Positions 62,601 to 64,000 of a stretch of 64,000 nt of DNA are shown piece after piece. The position numbers and the translations under genes are program-made. How positions within the stretch are numbered: the first letter of the stretch is position 1; the number at the start of each line of letters is the position of its first letter. Location of the stretch: assembly GCA_963809545.1 (NCBI GenBank), contig CAWEKD010000007.1, positions 62,001 to 126,000 on the forward strand, given 5' to 3'. The DNA comes from Natronosporangium sp035305625. GTDB lineage: Bacteria; Actinomycetota; Actinomycetes; Mycobacteriales; Micromonosporaceae. The notes below the pieces were generated by a model, which saw only the letters and a program-made list of their open reading frames with translations, ran no database searches and had not been told where the DNA came from.

Positions 62601-63662
62601 GACGGCGGTGAACAGGGCCAGCAGCCGGTGCCAGGCGGTGAAGCTGTGCTCCAGCTGTTCCTCGGTGCCGTCGCTGGCCTGCTGCTCCAGCTCCGCACAC
62701 AGCCGGCTGGCTGAGTACGCCTGGGCGTACAGGTCGTTGTCCGCCGGCAGCAGTTTGCGTTCTTCCGCGAACAGCAGGAACACGATCCGCATCATCACCG
62801 CGACCGCGCCCCGGTAGACCTCGTGCGCGGACTTGTCCCGCAGGCCGGGGTATCCCTGGGCCTGGGCCACCCGGTCGGCGCGGCCGAGCGCGGCCACCAG
62901 CAGCTCCACTGCCCGGCGGACCTGCACCCCCAGCGCCTCGGTGATCTCTTCCTGGTTGTCGGTGCTGTCTGCGAACAGCCGTTCCAGCCGCTGCTGGGGC
63001 GGCACCCCGAAGAAGCGACGCCGACTCAGCAGGGACCGGAACGCGCGCACCACGGTGCGTTCTGCCGCTTCCGGCCAGTCCACCGCGTCGAACACCGCGG
63101 TGGCGGTGGCCTTGCCGCGGGGCGCCCACACCAGCACCCAGAACCGGCCGTTGGTGACCAGCCCCAACTCCACCCGGTGGTGGCGGCACAGGTGGGCCAG
63201 CCGGTCGACCGGGGTGGCGGCCCAGGTGGAGTCAGGGATGCGGCCGGTGGGGTGCTGCTCGGGTGGGCACACCAGCCCCAGTAGCCGGGTCGACTCGGGG
63301 GTGACCTTTTCCCCGGGGGTGACCAGTGCGAACGATGGCGTCAGCTGGGTGTCGTGTTCGGTGATCTGGACCGGGAACGGGTCCAGGTCGGTCTCGTGCA
63401 GGGTGTCGCCCCACTCCAGCAGCTCGGTCAGCACGTACCGGATCCAGTCGGACTGGCCGGCGGCCGGGTCGGCTTGCCATTCGGCGTGGCGCACCCGCAG
63501 CTGTTCCCGCTCAGTTTTGTCCAGTGGATCCAGGCTGGGCCAGGTGGCGCGCAGCACCGGCAGGCTGAGGAATGGGCCCGATATCTCCACCAGGCTCAGC
63601 CACTCCCGGTGGTGCGCGGCACTGTCCAGAGTGGTGGCCCGCTTCCGCACGGGACGGCTCAT
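59652..63662 (-). CDS. drmMI: DISARM class 1 adenine-specific DNA methylase DrmMI (Eco57I-like)
   Basis: A 1336-residue methylase. The SAM motif I is KVADIAMGSGAFLVAAARYL near 600, and the N6-adenine catalytic motif IV is GNPPFLGGQKLTGSLG near 895, the order seen in Eco57I/BREX-type gamma-like enzymes. The N-terminal 550 residues contain a nuclease-like or targeting region, and the C terminus ends in specificity-type helices. It marks host DNA as self. Its ATG overlaps the drmD stop (ATGA). This gene and drmD identify the system as class 1. Confidence 0.9.
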   Translation of the reverse strand: MSRPVRKRATTLDSAAHHREWLSLVEISGPFLSLPVLRATWPSLDPLDKTEREQLRVRHAEWQADPAAGQSDWIRYVLTELLEWGDTLHETDLDPFPVQITEHDTQLTPSFALVTPGEKVTPESTRLLGLVCPPEQHPTGRIPDSTWAATPVDRLAHLCRHHRVELGLVTNGRFWVLVWAPRGKATATAVFDAVDWPEAAERTVVRAFRSLLSRRRFFGVPPQQRLERLFADSTDNQEEITEALGVQVRRAVELLVAALGRADRVAQAQGYPGLRDKSAHEVYRGAVAVMMRIVFLLFAEERKLLPADNDLYAQAYSASRLCAELEQQASDGTEEQLEHSFTAWHRLLALFTAVHSGIDHPRLRIHAHDGSLFNPNQYDWLDPQQDGKLLLQVDDRTVLHMLRAVQYVEVGTGRSRERRRVSFRSLDVEQIGYVYEGLLAFEGFRADEVTVGLIGKEGLEEEVPLRELEALAAQATDLPGLANALAQTYKDSKIGSAAALAKKLAPLSEAEWAEARKRLLAVTGNDHALTERLRPFVGIIRQDLRGLPMVILPGQLFVTESTLRKNTGTHYTPRALAEQVVAGALEPLVYEPGPLQTADRDQWRLKSSDQILALKVADIAMGSGAFLVAAARYLGDRLVEAWVREGDPRAAGYRAPGDDRPLDADQDPVVVEARRQVITHCLYGVDINPMAVEMAKLSLWLVSMDPQRPFTFLDDRLAVGDSLLGIGNLAALPKEAARDLRIERELAQARELRRQIAALPTTQAGLAEKQRLLAEAHQVVHRSQGYADLVAGGWLAATLPGREKATAVAERIAELTRKIADGADPSILEEQAQAWLRLDLPTNAFDRKPLHWPLTFPEVFDQGGFDAIIGNPPFLGGQKLTGSLGTAYREYLVRHLGKGARGSADLVAYFVLRAHELLNPTGQTGLIATNTLAQGDTREVGLDQLVAAGVTIRQAIKSEKWPSKSAALEYCAIWTSRAPLGEQAVCVVDGRPVTRISPSLEPASRIAGNPYRLAANAGISFIGSYVLGMGFTMEPDRAKELVEKDARNREVLFPYLNGQDVNSRPDCSASRWVINFHDWDEARAKTYPECYDQVRRLVKPERDKNNRKVYRDYWWHYAEKRPAMVKAIAGLERVMVITLVSKTVMPVMVPTGQVFAHKLGVFATDDLAMLALLSSSPHFWWTLSKSSTMKSDINYSPSDAFENFPLPELTGELRELGERLDTYRREVMLSRQAGLTATYNLVFDPACQDEDIVELRRIHQAIDEATCRAYGWNDLLAQGLDHGFHRAGAYIRYTVGPVVQREITDRLLELNHQRYAEEVAAGLHDGKQQQVPSTLF

Positions 63663-64000
63663 CGGATCGCCTCCTGCCGGGGTACGACGAACACCACCGC
63701 GACCGGGTCGGTGTGGGCGCGCAGGTCCCGGTACCGGTCGGCGATGACCGCCAGCTCCCGTTCCTGGACCTGCGCCAACTGGTCCAGTCGCTTCTGCCAG
63801 GACTGTCGGTCCCGGCGGTACTGGTCCAGCTCCTCCTTGCTCTTGAACTCGAGCCGGCTGATCAGGGCCTCCTCCTCGTCATCGGCCTGCGCCAACGCGT
63901 GACGGAGTGTGGCGGCGAACTGGTCCAGGTTGTGGCGGATCCGTTGCTGTTCCGCTTCGTGGCGGTGGGCGAGTTTCCGGTCCAGCGACTCCCGGCGGGT
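63659..64000 (-). CDS. drmD: DISARM SNF2-like helicase DrmD, C-terminal end (partial)
   Basis: The open frame enters from the right edge of the window and ends at 63659, giving the last 113 residues. They are a charged coiled coil (HRHEAEQQRIRHNLDQFAAT and SKEELDQYRRDRQSWQKRL) ending VVFVVPRQEAIR, as expected for the tail of the large SNF2 helicase that precedes drmMI in class 1 DISARM. The helicase motifs are outside the window, so the call rests on context and tail similarity. Confidence 0.7.
   Translation of the reverse strand, partial: TRRESLDRKLAHRHEAEQQRIRHNLDQFAATLRHALAQADDEEEALISRLEFKSKEELDQYRRDRQSWQKRLDQLAQVQERELAVIADRYRDLRAHTDPVAVVFVVPRQEAIR

Noticed and set aside
47216..63662. BREX or type I restriction-modification interpretation of the defence island
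   Set aside because: The large Eco57I-like methylase would fit BREX PglX, but there is no PglZ, BrxC or HsdS-like gene, while DrmA-DrmB-DrmC are all clear.
1..64000. CRISPR arrays, tRNA/rRNA genes, insertion sequences or phage attachment sites
   Set aside because: I looked for spaced repeats, cloverleaf-like ends, transposase motifs and terminal repeats and found none I could support by eye.

Overview
The window reads as chromosomal DNA of a high-GC actinomycete. Third codon positions are strongly G/C biased, GTG starts are common, many neighbouring genes overlap by ATGA, GTGA or TGATG, and the gene families are typical of filamentous actinobacteria: a SARP regulator, a NarL-type two-component pair with an ABC-2 exporter, a DivIVA-domain coiled-coil protein and a lanthipeptide synthetase. 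A Micromonosporaceae-like host is my best guess, but that is an impression from gene content and cannot be proved from this sequence alone. I see no tRNA, rRNA, CRISPR array or intact insertion sequence.

Layout. 0-24 kb is mostly scattered housekeeping and metabolic genes: DEAD-box helicase, a two-TrkA-domain ion channel, a spermidine-synthase-like protein, an ABC-2 exporter with its sensor kinase and response regulator, a RecD2 helicase, methyltransferases, a D-amino-acid-oxidase-like protein, a hexapeptide acetyltransferase, a tricorn-type protease, a lipoprotein, a membrane-anchored Mrr-like nuclease and a DUF4132 giant. 24-33.5 kb is a compact catabolic/uptake island of divergent operons: SDR, carboxymuconolactone-decarboxylase-like and DUF4437 cupin genes on one side; two Asp/Glu-racemase/maleate-isomerase paralogues, a NitT/TauT-type ABC importer, an FMN-dependent alpha-hydroxy-acid oxidase and an MmgE/PrpD protein on the other. 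33.5-40 kb holds small genes and remnants, including a degenerate XRE-ImmA/PIN toxin-antitoxin pair and a ClpP-like protein lacking its catalytic residues.

40-44 kb is a minimal class IV lanthipeptide locus: a SARP activator, a LanL-type lyase-kinase-cyclase, a 46-residue precursor peptide gene overlapping the 3' end of the synthetase gene, and three heptamer repeats at exact 11-bp spacing just upstream of the synthetase. 45.6-64 kb is a defence island on the minus strand: a class 1-like DISARM system (drmD partial, drmMI, drmA, drmB, drmC), split by about 6 kb that carries a DnaQ exonuclease-BRCT-membrane protein, an AAA ATPase plus TOPRIM-like DUF4276 pair, an XRE regulator and a 5-formyltetrahydrofolate cyclo-ligase. 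A Ser/Thr kinase with a TPR-like tail is appended directly behind drmC.

A recurring oddity is that several otherwise conserved genes (recD2, the ABC substrate-binding protein, the PIN remnant and the cyclo-ligase) are each broken by what looks like one missing base, always in the same direction. Uncorrected single-base deletions in the assembly are the simplest explanation, though genuine decay is likely for the PIN and DUF4180 remnants.
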